Under the pieces are notes generated by a model. The model had not been told where the DNA came from. It did not search any database and saw nothing but the letters and a program-made list of their open reading frames with translations. Both the position numbers and the translations under genes were made by a program. Shown here one piece after another: positions 1 to 11,941 of a stretch of DNA of 64,000 nucleotides (position 1 is its first letter; the number at the start of each line of letters is the position of its first letter). Source of the DNA: Medicago truncatula (lineage: Eukaryota; Streptophyta; Magnoliopsida; Fabales; Fabaceae); the NCBI RefSeq assembly GCF_003473485.1, contig NC_053043.1:35502576-35566575 (forward strand). Direction: 5' to 3'.

Positions 1-503
1 GCTTGGATTTTGTTTTGTAATTGGTATTTCTAGTCTGAATGTGTGTTTCTGGGTTTAATATGATGATTTATGGGTTTTCTTTTCATTTTTCAATTAGTTA
101 TGTAGCTTTTATTTTATTTTAAAATTAAAAAATTCCACAGTCAACATGTGACATGCCATCCACATCAATTTTGACTGAGTCAAAATCAAAGGGGACCATG
201 GATTTGCAAAGAGGGTGAAATTTAAGGGGGCAAAAGTGCTATTTTCAAACTTGGGGGTCAAAGATGCATTTTAGCCTAAATATTAATGGTGGGGGTTCAA
301 GGGTGTTACATATTACACAACGATACATACACGATTTTAAAAACCAAAGGGATGCCCATTTAGACACAAATAAAAATAAACAGATACAACAACCTTGCAG
401 TCGACAACAAACATAACAATTCGTGTGGGGCTAAACAATACTAAGATAATATAGAGGTAAGATATTGTACCGATAAAAGTAGAAAGGGGCTACAAAAACA
501 AAC

Positions 504-505
<2 letters not shown>

Positions 506-551
<46 letters not shown>
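506..551. repeat. (TA)n microsatellite
   Basis: An uninterrupted run of about 23 TA units directly abuts the SINE-like segment that follows. It is probably the slippage-expanded tail of that element. Confidence 0.95.
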
Positions 552-556
<5 letters not shown>

Positions 557-640
557 TTTTTATTGGTGTTCAAAGTTCGAACCTTGGCCCTTGCATATAT
601 TTTGCATTTACCTTACCAATTGAGTTAAGCTCACGGGGAG
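551..640 (-). mobile_element. short tRNA-derived SINE-like element
   Basis: Read on the minus strand this has tRNA-like blocks: an A-box-like stretch (gagcttaactcaattggta) and, about 45 nt on, a B-box (ggttcgaac), followed by an A-rich tail that runs into the TA repeat. This is the layout of a tRNA-derived SINE. It could also be an old tRNA pseudogene. Similar decayed copies may lie near 11345-11455 and 55240-55310. Confidence 0.5.
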
Positions 641-701
641 AAATAATAATAATAATAATAGTAATAATAATAATATATTATTATTATTATTATTATTATT
701 A

Positions 702-745
<44 letters not shown>
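641..745. repeat. inverted trinucleotide repeat (AAT)n/(ATT)n
   Basis: About 35 nt of AAT units is followed at once by about 70 nt of ATT units, so the tract can fold back on itself into a long AT-only hairpin. One or two units are imperfect. Confidence 0.9.
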
Positions 746-746
<1 letters not shown>

Positions 747-1782
747 TTAACATTTAGAAAATAGTATATTTTTAAGGAAAATAGTTTGACTTGATGTTCC
801 CTAAAAAAAAAAGGTTTGACTTGATGTATGTTGACATCAAATCTAGCACCACTACACGGAGACTATTGTTGTCAATGTTTGTCGATATAACAATCAAGTT
901 GCGCAACTTATAACTAACAAATTATTAAACGGTAGATATCATCTTGGTATTTCTTGAAATTTTTATTAGAGTGTTCTATATTGATCTCGAATCAATTTAG
1001 TCGAGTATCCGAATATATCAGTTGTCCAGAGGAATTACCAACAATCAATATAGCAAATCATTTAGTCGTTGGTACATGTCTCCCACCTATCTTTCCATAA
1101 GGTCTTTGTGGTCCCCACTTTGCTTACCTTCTAAAATGGCGATTCATATCGTCAAACGACAACGCCTGATAGTTTGGTTGGAATCGTTGTCCCAAAGATA
1201 AACAAAAAGGATATTTAATTTTATGAGTAGTACGATACGAATTTTAAGAATATTAGAATAGTTCAGTCTCACGGGTTTGGATAAACGACATATGTTTAAA
1301 CACTTTACGACTTTTCAAAAGAATTAGATTTAACAATAAGTAATAATCCAATCGTATAATTTATCAACTTAATTTAAATTAAAAGGACTTATTTTTGTCT
1401 ATTATCCAACACCTAATTACTAATCGATTCCAAATAATAAAGGAATAATCCTTATTTCAAAACATCTCGATTCAACACAAGAAGATAATTAATTTCAAAT
1501 AAAGTTAAAAAACAATGCACATAACAATCAAGACCCCCTAAAGACTTAGACATACCAATTCACATGCTATACTTATAACCTATCACAAATGAACTAAAAT
1601 GATGTTAAAGGTCCACCAAAATAATATCTTTGTCATCAGACATTACAACATTAATCTAAGTATGGAATGCACATAGTATTCAAACACTACACCAAAGACA
1701 ATTCAATCAAAATTCACAATCAAAAGCCAAACAATTTAAAATAAAATAACATAATTCATACTTACATATTTCATATATATAT

Positions 1783-1968
1783 GGTTTTGCTAGAAGCCAC
1801 CCATGAAGGTGTCTTTTAGCAATCCACACCTCAAGGAGTGATTTCCACTTTTTAGTTATAACTTTGCTAAAAGACACCTTCATAAAAATTAGTTTGTGTC
1901 TTTTAGCAAATGTTCATAGAATAACTTGCTAAAAGACACCTTCATAAAAGGTGTCTTCTAGCAAAACC
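1783..1968. mobile_element. MITE with TIR ggttttgctagaag
   Basis: The ends are inverted repeats (ggttttgctagaagccacc at the left, its near complement ggtgtcttctagcaaaacc at the right) and lie in TA-rich DNA. The inside holds further inverted copies of the phrase tgctaaaagacaccttcat, so most of its 186 bp can fold. Relatives are at 42005-42504 and, split by another element, around 44090-44530. Superfamily is not assigned; the TA-rich flanks fit a TA-targeting family. Confidence 0.75.
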
Positions 1969-2102
1969 TATATATATATATTATCAAGCAAATGATCAAT
2001 GTCAAATCTAAAACAAATACAATATCTTCCTCCACTTTAGGAACAGTTTGGTTCAACGAACGGGAAAGGAGGTGAGGGAAATGAAGATATTTTAGTTAAA
2101 AG

Positions 2103-2281
2103 GAGTGATATTTGTACAACTAATATTATACAACTTTGTTGACAACCACTTTTCTCCTCTTGTGATTGGACAGAAACAATGGAGAGAGAAAGAAGAAGAT
2201 AGAGAATAAAAACACATGTGAGTATGAGAGAGGGGGTTGTTTCAAAAGTTGTCAAAAGTGATTTTACAAATATCATTTCTC
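2103..2281. mobile_element. short MITE, TIR gagtgatatttgta
   Basis: The left end gagtgatatttgtacaac matches the complement of the right end (tacaaatatcatttctc), with a second inverted pair (gttgacaac / gttgtcaaaag) just inside. Two more copies with the same ends lie at 37914-38119 and 41777-41941, which supports a mobile family. I could not fix the target duplication. Confidence 0.6.
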
Positions 2282-2421
2282 TTTATTTAAATATATGTTT
2301 GATTCAAAAGAGAGAAGGGGAGAGATTTTAATTAAAAACATGTTTGATTCATAATGGAAGGCGATGATGAATTTTAAAATTAATTTACCTTTTTGCTCTT
2401 AAATTTAAGTAATAATATTTT

Positions 2422-2872
2422 GGCTCAATTACCTTTTTGGTCCTCTAACTATTTAATTGGTATCAGATTGGTCCTCTAACTAAAAATAGATTTATTTTGG
2501 TCCTCTAAGTTTCTCACCGTTCCTACATTTAGTCCTTTCTGTTAGTTTTATTCAAATAAACGTTAAGGTTTGTGTTATGTGAGTCCTCTAACTTTATTTA
2601 TTAGTATCATTTTGGTCATATGCCTTGTTAAGGTATTATGATTAAATAGTGACTGATATTATTGGTAATTGTTATAGTTCATATGTATGTGTGAAACAGG
2701 AGGTCAGGTACTCACATAACACAAACCCTAACGTTTATTTGAATAAAACTAACAGAAATGACTAAATGTAGTAACGGTGAGAAATTTAGAGGACCAAAAT
2801 AAATCAATTTTTTGTTAGAGGATCAATCCAATACCAATTAAATAGTTAGAGGACCAAAAAGGTATTTAAGCC
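2422..2872. mobile_element. Mutator-like MITE with long TIRs and 9-bp TSD
   Basis: Two arms of about 165 bp are inverted copies of each other, starting ggctcaattacc at the left and ending ggtatttaagcc at the right. Both carry the phrase ggtcctctaac several times. The 9-mer taatatttt occurs directly outside both ends (2413-2421 and 2873-2881), the duplication length of Mutator-like transposons. The 120-bp centre has no coding capacity, so it is non-autonomous. Confidence 0.85.
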
Positions 2873-2881
2873 TAATATTTT

Positions 2882-4104
2882 TTTAGTAGAACAAAGTAAT
2901 TTTTTTAAAAAGAGGATAAGATAAAGACTAAATTATCTCGTTTTGATTCTACAAAATTAATTGGATAAGATCCTTCAATCTTAGTTGTGATCTTATGTTT
3001 TATGAACTTACTATTCCCTTTCAATCTTATATGCAAGATCTCAATCCTAACAACCATGATTATAGTACTTACTAATCACTTGAATTATTATTAATAATTA
3101 CTAATATTTTACACTTATGTCAAAATCACTTATCTTACACCTAAGTAACCTTATGTCATCATATATATAAGCAATTAAGCAGTATATATTGACAATAATA
3201 TCATGTTGACCAACATGTGATATCTCATCTCATAAATAATAACAATACTACTAATGTACACGCATACAAGAAAACCAAGTGATTGAATGAGTGGCGGTGG
3301 AGAAAATAGTACTGTATAGAATTGAGCTGAATTTAGGCACTATGGCACTAACTTTCACATAGTTTCATATTCATTCATATTGGAAATGATTACATCAATG
3401 ACCCAACCAAAATTAAATTCCCATAATGGTAGGCTCAGCAACAATGGCGGAGAATTGTGATGATCCTAACAAATCCACACGTCCTTATTCTCTTTTTTTC
3501 ATTCCACACACACCATTTAGTCAAACACATATGATATAGTAACTGTTCATAAAAAAACCACACATTATGGTTCTGATTAATTTCATTACAACAACATGGA
3601 CCAAAAACATAACAAACAAAGTAACAAGTTTCAATGATGAAAACAAAAACAAAAACAAGAACAATAGTAACTAGTTTGTTTATGCTACTTTGCTGTAAAG
3701 TAGTGTAACACAATATGGAGTTGACTCAATAATCATGATCATATATTTCACGGTTTATCCAAACTTTTTCATGCTCTCATCAATCAAAGTTTATAGCTTT
3801 ACTTTCTCTCTCTTATTTATCTCTCTGTTGTGTATTCATTGTTTTCATGGGTCTATTTAATTTTTCTCCTAACCAAAAGGGTCATTTCATTTCTTTAACA
3901 ACACGGTATCTTTTGTTTTTATTTCAATTTTCTATGTCATCTTCTGTTATGTCTTGAACTTCTCAATTTTTCATGTTCACACACACTATATGTGTTTAGC
4001 TTCTGTTCTTGTCAAGTATTTGATGTTTTTGTTTTGTTTTCCTATGTTTTGCTTTGATTTTTAAGACAACTGTTTTATGTTTTTGTTGATTTTCCTTTGA
4101 AAAA
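2882..4104 (+). other. 5' flank of the receptor kinase gene
   Basis: No ORF is supported. The last 350 nt are rich in T and C (long tctctctc and tttgttttt stretches), as usual for a plant promoter and leader. I cannot place the TATA box or transcription start with confidence. Confidence 0.5.
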
Positions 4105-7100
4105 ATGGGATTGGAGTTAAGTTTCAGCTCAAAAAATGTGTTTTTTCACTTTTACATGATTTTATTGTTTAGTCTTGGAATCTTCTTTGTAAGTTCAATC
4201 AATGAAGAAGGTTCAACTCTTTTGAAGTTTACAATTACTCTTTTAGATTCAGATAACAATCTTGTTAACTGGAATCCTTCTGATTCAACTCCATGCAATT
4301 GGACTGGTGTGTCTTGCACTGATTCATTGGTAACTTCTGTTAATCTTTACCACCTTAATCTTTCTGGTAGTTTGTCACCTACTATATGTAATCTTCCATA
4401 TTTAGTTGAGTTGAATCTTTCCAAAAATTTCATCTCTGGTCCAATTTCTGAACCTTTTTTTGATAAATGTAATAAACTTGAGGTTTTAGACCTTTGTACT
4501 AATAGGCTTCATGGACCATTTCTATCTCTTATTTGGAAAATCAAAACACTTAGAAAACTTTACCTTTGTGAAAATTACATGTATGGTGAAATTCCAAATG
4601 AGATTGGAGAACTAATATCACTTGAAGAGTTAGTGATTTATAGCAACAACTTAACCGGAATCATTCCGAAATCAATCAGTAAATTGAAGAAGCTTAGAGT
4701 AATAAGAGCAGGTTTGAATGGTCTCTCAGGAACATTACCTTCAGAAATTAGTGAGTGTGATAGTTTAGAGACATTAGGGTTAGCACAGAATCAGTTAGTA
4801 GGTTCTATTCCAAAAGAGCTTCAAAAGCTTCAGAATCTTACAAATTTGATTTTATGGCAAAACTCTTTTTCTGGTGAGCTTCCTCCTGAGATTGGAAACA
4901 TTAGTTGCCTTGAATTACTTGCTTTGCATCAAAATTCGTTGATTGGTGATGTCCCGAAAGATATCGGAAGGCTATCGCGGTTGAAGAGGTTGTACATGTA
5001 TACTAATCAGTTGAATGGAACAATTCCACCTGAGTTAGGAAACTGTACTAATGCTGTTGAGATTGATCTTTCGGAAAACCATTTGATTGGTATCATTCCT
5101 AAAGAGTTAGGTCAAATCTCTAATCTTACCTTGCTTCACCTATTTGAAAACAATTTGCAGGGTCATATTCCAAAGGAACTTGGAAATTTGAGGCTGCTAA
5201 GAAATTTAGATTTGTCATTGAATAACTTAACTGGTAGAATTCCATTGGAGTTTCAAAATCTGGAACTCATGGAAGATTTGCAGTTATTTGATAATCAACT
5301 TGAAGGTGTGATTCCACCTCGTCTTGGAGCTGTTAAGAACCTTACTATTCTTGATATATCCGAAAATAACCTTGTTGGTAAGATACCGATCCATCTTTGT
5401 GAATATCAGCAGCTTCAATTCCTTAGCCTTGGATCAAATAGGCTCTTTGGAAATATTCCTTATAGCTTGAAAACTTGCAAGTCACTTGTGCAGTTAATGT
5501 TGGGAGACAATCTTTTGACAGGAAGTTTACCTGTTGAATTGTATGAACTTCATAATCTTACCGCGCTCGAGCTCCATCAGAACCGATTCTCGGGTTTTAT
5601 TAGCCCTGAAATTGGTCAACTTCGGAATTTAGTGAGGCTTCGCTTGTCAGATAATCATTTTTCTGGTTATCTCCCTTCTGAGATTGGAAATTTATCACAA
5701 CTTGTCACATTCAATGTCTCGTCTAACCGTTTAGGTGGAAGTATTCCAGACGAATTAGGAAACTGTGTGAAGCTGCAGAGGCTTGATCTTAGAGGGAACA
5801 AGTTTACTGGTATGCTTCCAAATTCAATTGGAAATCTTGTGAATTTGGAGCTACTAAAAGTCTCTGATAACATGCTTTTTGGAGAAATACCGGGTACTTT
5901 GGGAAACCTTATTCGGCTAACTGATTTAGAGCTCGGTGGCAATCGGTTTTCAGGACGCATCTCTTTTCATTTGGGGAGACTTTCTGCTCTTCAAATAGCA
6001 CTTAACTTGAGTCACAACAATCTTTCTGGTACGATTCCTGATAGCTTAGGGAGCTTGCAAATGCTAGAATCACTTTACTTGAATGATAATCAACTTGTCG
6101 GTGAAATTCCTTCATCAATTGGTGAGTTGCCTAGTCTTTTAACATGCAATGTATCTAACAATAAGCTGATAGGAGCTGTTCCTGACACAACTACATTCAG
6201 AAAGATGGACTTGACGAATTTTGCGGGGAACAATGGTTTGTGCCGTGTAGGTACTAATCACTGTCATCCATCTTTAGCTTCATCTCATCATGCAAAGCCA
6301 ATGAAAGACGGTTTATCAAGGGAAAAGATAGTGAGCATTGTCTCTGGAGTGATTGGTTTTGTTTCTCTTATTTTCATAGTTTGTATATGTTGGACTATGA
6401 TGAGGCGCCACCGCAGCGACTCTTTTGTTTCTATCGAAGAACAAACAAAGTCTAATGTATTAGATAACTATTACTTTCCAAAAGAAGGCTTCACTTACAA
6501 TGATCTCTTGGAAGCTACTGGAAATTTTTCAGAAGGTGAAGTTATAGGAAGAGGAGCTTGTGGAACTGTCTATAAAGCTGTTATGAATGATGGTGAAGTT
6601 ATCGCTGTCAAGAAGCTGAATACACGAGGTGGAGAAGGAACGAGTATGGACCGAAGCTTCCTTGCAGAGATTTCAACTCTTGGAAAGATCAGGCACAGGA
6701 ACATAGTGAAGCTGCATGGCTTTTGTTTTCATGAGGATTCAAATCTTCTCTTGTATCAATACATGGAAAATGGAAGCCTTGGAGAAAAACTTCATTCAAG
6801 TTCAAAAGAATGTGTATTGGATTGGAATGTTAGATATAAAATAGCTCTAGGAGCAGCAGAAGGATTATGTTATCTTCATTATGATTGTAAACCTCAAATC
6901 ATTCATCGCGATATTAAGTCGAACAACATTTTGCTTGATCATATGTTTCAGGCTCATGTTGGAGACTTCGGATTAGCAAAGTTGATCGACTTTTCATTAT
7001 CAAAATCTATGTCTGCTGTTGCTGGATCATTTGGCTACATTGCCCCAGGTACGAATAAGTTCAATACAAAGGTACTACATCAATTATACTTAGAAAACAT

Positions 7101-7735
7101 ATCAAGGGATAGTATAATTTCGCAACTGCAATAATTGTCGCAATATAAAAGATTTTGAAGTCGTCTTAATGGCATCGCAACCATAATTTCGACTGTATAG
7201 GCCATATGACCTCAATATATAGGTCGCAGTTACATGATTGTAATGTAAGACAATTGCGACTGCGACCACAATTTAGAATCATGATTGAGTCATTGTACCT
7301 TCTGCATTCTAATTATTGCTTGATTTATATTTATTTTCAGAATATGCTTACACAATGAAGGTGACTGAAAAATGTGACATCTATAGTTTTGGGGTAGTTT
7401 TGCTGGAACTAGTAACTGGTAGGTCACCAGTTCAACCATTGGAGCAAGGTGGTGATTTAGTGAGTTGGGTGAGGAGATCAATTCAAGCATCCATACCTAC
7501 ATCTGAATTATTTGACAAAAGATTGAATTTGAGTGAACAAAAAACTGTTGAAGAAATGTCTCTTATTCTAAAAATTGCACTGTTTTGCACAAGTTCATCT
7601 CCACTTAATAGGCCTACAATGAGAGAGGTCATTGCAATGTTGATTGATGCTAGAGAATATGTCAACCAATCACCAAACTCTCCTACATCTGAATGTCCAC
7701 TTGATGAATATAAAAGCTCTTCTTCCAAAGGTTAG
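4105..7735 (+). CDS. LRR receptor-like Ser/Thr kinase, At1g17230 type (subfamily XI)
   Basis: Two exons, 4105-7048 and 7341-7735, joined across a 292-nt GT-AG intron (phase 1), give 1112 residues, close to Arabidopsis At1g17230. A hydrophobic signal peptide (about 1-31) is followed by an LRR N-cap with Cys64 and Cys71, some two dozen leucine-rich repeats to about residue 705, a C-cap pair Cys713/Cys720, one membrane helix (about 743-767) and a kinase domain. The kinase has glycine loop [11 protein letters not shown] (815 on), Lys836 in AVKKL, an RD-type HRD at 934-936, and DFG at 954-956. The APE motif is split by the intron and rebuilt exactly on splicing, which fixes both splice sites. Expected role: plasma-membrane receptor for an extracellular, probably peptide, ligand with active cytosolic Ser/Thr kinase output; the ligand is unknown. 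The first in-frame ATG directly precedes the signal peptide. A possible extra 3' exon at 8562-8578 is discussed in the findings. Confidence 0.93.
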
Positions 7736-7889
7736 AATACTCAAGTGTTCAATGATAATAATTTGTATTACTAGCTTTATCCCTTAAGAAAAGTATTAGT
7801 AGATAGTACATGTAATGCATCTATTTTGTACGTAGATATGTCCAACTCCGATTTTTCATTTTTCAAAACAAATTAGTACTAAATTAAAA

Positions 7890-7941
7890 GGATTATAGGT
7901 TTTTTTTTTTTTTTTTTTGGTGTTTAAGGGATTATAGGTTT
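7890..7941 (-). repeat. T-run between two 13-bp direct repeats
   Basis: The 13-mer ggattataggttt occurs at 7890-7902 and 7929-7941. Between them lie about 18 further T residues and ggtgtttaag. On the minus strand this is roughly ten bases plus a poly(A) tail inside a target duplication, as left by a severely 5'-truncated retroposon. Confidence 0.5.
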
Positions 7942-10099
7942 GAGAGTTTCATATTTCGGACAATTTTTTTTCCTTCTTTCTAAAATATATTTAGAATTAG
8001 GGAAAAATGTATTATTTTGATAGCTGATATAAGGGAGTAGATACTAGTATGAGATGTTCACTTGACAAAAGTAAGCGAATTTTTTATTTGTCTCTAGACT
8101 TGGATTCCCTCCAGTCAAATATCATTCGTTGGATTAATCTAACGATTGATAAGTTGATGGAGAGATAGGAGGGACTCCATACATTGCATTTGAAGAGAGA
8201 GAAACATTAAATTCTCACAAATTAGGGCTGGAAATGAGACGAGTCAAGCCGAACTCGTCTGAGCTCAGTTCGACTCAATAAGATTTGGTTCGGCTCAAAA
8301 CTCGACTTGATTTCGATACGAACTTGTGACAATATTTTATTGTATCAAAATTTCACATAAGATTGCATAAAAAATCACATAAGAGAATATATTCCTTTCT
8401 TCCTATATTATTTGCCCGCTAAAAATTTCATGGAATAGTGTACATCGGAACAATTCACCTCATACATTTTTTACGAAGTAATGACCTATTGAAATTCATA
8501 GATGAAATTTTTATTTATATATGTAGAATACATATTGACTTGTCATGTTTTGTGCATGCAGATGATAGTCTTGAGTAGTGAATTTGAAGAAGCTTCACTA
8601 TGTCCTCAAAGGAGAGTTATTTGAGCAATACATTTCCACATGTTTGAATCTTGATCAATGATGTCCCCTAGCTCAAATGAATAAATAACTTTACCTTAAA
8701 GAAAGTAAAAAATGCAATACTTTAACACAATCAGGATCATTTCCTTCATGTGCAAGTTCCTCTACTATGTTGTTTGACAAGTTTTCATCCAAAGGGTATC
8801 AAACAAGTCTAATATAGTATTTGTGATGATTCTATTAACATACCAAAACTCTTCTCAATGTAGACACTCTTTGTTTGATGCCTTAGATAGTGAGTTGAGC
8901 ATACAAAAATCTTTGAACCTTAAATTAATGATGACTATCTTTGTTTCAACCATATCCCTTTTTACTTTTAACTCATATCTCATTTTTACTTTCCTTTCAC
9001 TTTCACGCATTCTCTCAACCTCCTCCAACCTACCTTTTAAATATGTATAGTTGAACTACAAAGACCACATAAGATATGATCTATAAGTCAGGCTTGTTTG
9101 TAATTAATTTATTAATTCATCAATAAGAAACGTGTTCTATAAGTATTAAAATCATATAATTTAGTGCGAAATAATCAGATGAACATGCATATAAATTAGT
9201 ATCTACGACATTTTTGGTCTATCAAAGATAATTACTCTGTTATTAAAAATACTTGGATGAATATTTGATGGTAGCCTCTCCAAAATAAAAATTTGAAACG
9301 GAGAGAGACGGCGATTTGAAACACACAACACAGATGAACCTTTCATGATAGCCTCTCATAATTTGATCAAAACCAAAATTTCATTAAAAAAAACACCGTT
9401 CATAATTTAAATGCACTTCGTAATAAAAAAAAAAAAAGTGAAGATGGGACGTTAGTTACTATATAGATATTTTCCCACAAAATATAATTAAATAATAAAT
9501 CATTCCAGCAATCTCCCACTTGGACTACATATCGTAACAATTATATTAAAGTTATTTAGGGGCGCGTCTGAATGATATTTATCTTTAGATTTCCTATTTA
9601 CAATTTGGTTCACCTCATACATCAATAATGGAATCATCGTGGTTATTTTCAATGACGTATAACGTAACTAAATCCCAACGACCACCATATCAATACACTT
9701 TAGGACATAGATCAATATAGATGAGTGACATGGAAATTTCATCTAATGTGATCTCTAAATCATGCATATTTTCAACTGGTTAAACTGAAATCTTTAGTGA
9801 GATCAAACTAAAGTTTGCAAATTCAATATTTGCACAAACGATACATGAATGGTTACAACAATAATAAACTCATGAACTTTATTTCTACAGAAAATCACAA
9901 CGTAAAGTATGTATCAATATCAAAAACAAAAGTTTAAAACATAAAGGAATAGAAGACTCTCGCTAATCCAATACATCATTAGTGACAACAATTGAAACAA
10001 TTAACAAGAAATACTCCAATTGAAACAACATCTTTCTAACAAATCACAAACTAAAGACCTTGCTAAACTCTTATTTTTTAGGTATTGAGACATCCCAAT
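7942..10099. other. intergenic DNA with decayed repeats
   Basis: No convincing gene. The stretch 8225-8335 (agccgaactcgtctgagctc and similar) resembles a half of a dispersed plant inverted-repeat element. From 9510 to 10080 the sequence reads like an old, non-coding repeat that I cannot name. The 75-codon frame at 8823-9050 has no recognisable domain. Confidence 0.4.
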
Positions 10100-11090
10100 C
10101 TACGGATGGTCTGGGTGCATTTTATTTACATACTTCAACTTGAGGGAGTGAATTATCAACATGTCCCCAAAGGCCAAAACGCCCCCTAAAGGGGCCCGGA
10201 TACTGTTCCAAAGGGCATCATCCCTCACAAACATCCGAAAGCATGAAATAGTTTATGACCAATCCTCATAGATTCACCACTTCGCCTTGCCCTAAAGCTC
10301 GTGCTTGGGGGATGTGGACAGTTAATATATTCCTAAGGGCCTGAAAGTCCTCTATAAAGGCTCAGGCGCTCTCCAGAAGGGCTCCTGAAGACTAGACGTG
10401 CCCTTCCAGAGGTGCCACCTTAGTTAGCTTCTGGAAGCATCTAGAAGTAAGTAAAGACCTAGAAGCACAACTTGCTTGAAGCTTAAGTCACGCGATAACC
10501 AACCCACCAAGAGACTATAAATATTACTCTTGGGATCATTCTCAAGGCATGACCAATACAATACTCAGGCCCGTTCCTATGAAATATGAGGCTTGGTTCT
10601 ATTTTTAAAATAGGCCCCCGTAAAATCAAAATGCAATTCTTTTTGTGTACCTAATCTTCATTAAAAAAATCAGAATCAGAAGAACTTTTAAATACGAAAC
10701 AAAACAAAATAAAATTAAGTGAAAGAGAGGTGAACTTTACCTAACGGTGTCGTTTGGAATGTCACTCCTATGTCGTAAGAAAGGGGAAGACAAATGGTTT
10801 ATGCGAAAAAGAAATAATTGTTGTGATTCTTTCAATGAAATAATTTTTCAAATTGACTGAATAAGTGTTTATTCAAATTGATGGTGGTTTAATAGCATCA
10901 AATTTATGTCCAGAAAGTTGAACTAAAGTCTAAAAAAAAATCATACGTCTACTGAAGGAAAAAAAAGTAACAGGTGAGTATTATAATTTTTTTGAGGCCA
11001 TAGTTTTTAGAGGCTCGGTTCGGAAGTGCCTCTTGCACTCCTCAATGTCCGGTCCTAACAATACTGAACCCTAATATATGATATTGTACC
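10100..11090 (+). mobile_element. probable LTR remnant (solo or partial), interrupted by a hAT MITE
   Basis: The composition is richer in G+C than the surroundings. It contains a TATA-type signal (gactataaatatt near 10514) followed by the sort of text seen at LTR R/U5 borders. It carries on across the hAT insertion (10566-11057) as caatactgaaccctaa. I could not define termini or a target duplication, so family and limits are open; Ty3/gypsy is a guess. A fossil without coding sequence. Confidence 0.4.
10566..11057. mobile_element. non-autonomous hAT-like element, 8-bp TSD
   Basis: The 8-mer acaatact is present on both sides (10558-10565 and 11058-11065). The ends are short imperfect inverted repeats (caggcccgttcct left, the complement of ggtccta right, with gaggc/gcctc motifs inside). 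The 8-bp duplication and CAGG-type end point to hAT. At 492 bp it has no transposase frame. Confidence 0.7.
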
Positions 11091-11344
11091 GACTACAAGT
11101 ATAGTGGGATGTTGATATTTAACTAAATAATAATTGGAATAATTGTAAATATATTTTAGTTACTCGGAAAGGTTCTTAGCATAGCAAATTTATTAGCATA
11201 CTACGTAACAAATTATTTAATTAATTCTCTTACTTATGTAATTCTCTATATTATAGAAAATCTGGGATGCTCTTCAAACACACGGTTTCAATAAATACCT
11301 TTCATATTTTTTTATTTATTTATTTTTTTTAAATAAAATGACAA

Positions 11345-11455
11345 AATTATTATAAACTCATGCAGATAAGTGAAGGTGCCGACGTTCGAATCTCGATCAT
11401 GATGTTCGGTCTAACAATTTCAATATTTTTTTGCCAATTGAGGTAGAACTTATTA
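11345..11455 (-). mobile_element. decayed SINE-like / tRNA-like segment
   Basis: On the minus strand a stretch like a tRNA A-box (gttctacctcaattggc) is followed by a B-box-like gattcgaacg, in the same order as the copy at 551-640. It is too degenerate for a firm call and has no clear tail or target duplication. Confidence 0.35.
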
Positions 11456-11886
11456 ATATTCTCTTACTTTTCTATTTCAATAGACCTATAATTTTGTCCA
11501 TAAAAAAATTATCATATGATACTTTTAATTGCTAGAGACATTTTGTCATCAACCATCATTATTGTTTTTTTTGTCACATCAATCATTATTATTGTTATTC
11601 TTCTGATATGTTTCCGTTGTTTAACATAAAAGACTAAAAGAGAGAAATAAAGAAATATATAAATGTTCAATAAAAAAAGAAAAAAGAACTTTGACGCACA
11701 TCAAAATTTTATATGATATTTTTACCGAAGTTAAGGGATTGATTGATTGATCGAGAGAAAGGGAAACACGACACACTAACGTTCCTTAGATACATTTAAC
11801 AATAACTCCAATTTTATAAATGGTCTCTTATAACTTGTAAATGATAAAAACTATTTAATTAAAGTTAAAAGGCATGGATTTCTTTT

Positions 11887-11895
11887 CTTATAAAG
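11887..11895 (+). promoter_or_regulatory. TATA box candidate of the NCR-like gene
   Basis: cttataaag lies 47 nt before the ATG of the cysteine-rich peptide gene. A start about 30 nt downstream would give a very short leader. Confidence 0.45.
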
Positions 11896-11941
11896 CGATC
11901 CAATGATTTTCTATTTATTACATATACAAAAAAGAGAAAGT

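Larger units (their letters stand above)
1..1782. other. AT-rich intergenic DNA, no gene seen
   Basis: I see no open frame or splice-linked exons here. About 120-310 resembles the edge of a dispersed plant repeat (phrases such as gatgcattttagcc). The rest is AT-rich and holds the microsatellites and the SINE-like piece listed separately. Confidence 0.6.

Noticed and set aside
551-640. Functional tRNA gene on the minus strand
   Set aside because: Only A- and B-box-like parts remain and I cannot fold a complete cloverleaf or identify an anticodon arm; SINE-like remnant is the better reading.
5667-5960. 97-codon minus-strand frame inside the receptor kinase
   Set aside because: Antisense shadow of the leucine-rich repeats.
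8823-9050. 75-codon + strand frame with a hydrophobic stretch downstream of the kinase
   Set aside because: No signal-peptide or cysteine pattern, no domain, and no supporting splice or promoter context.
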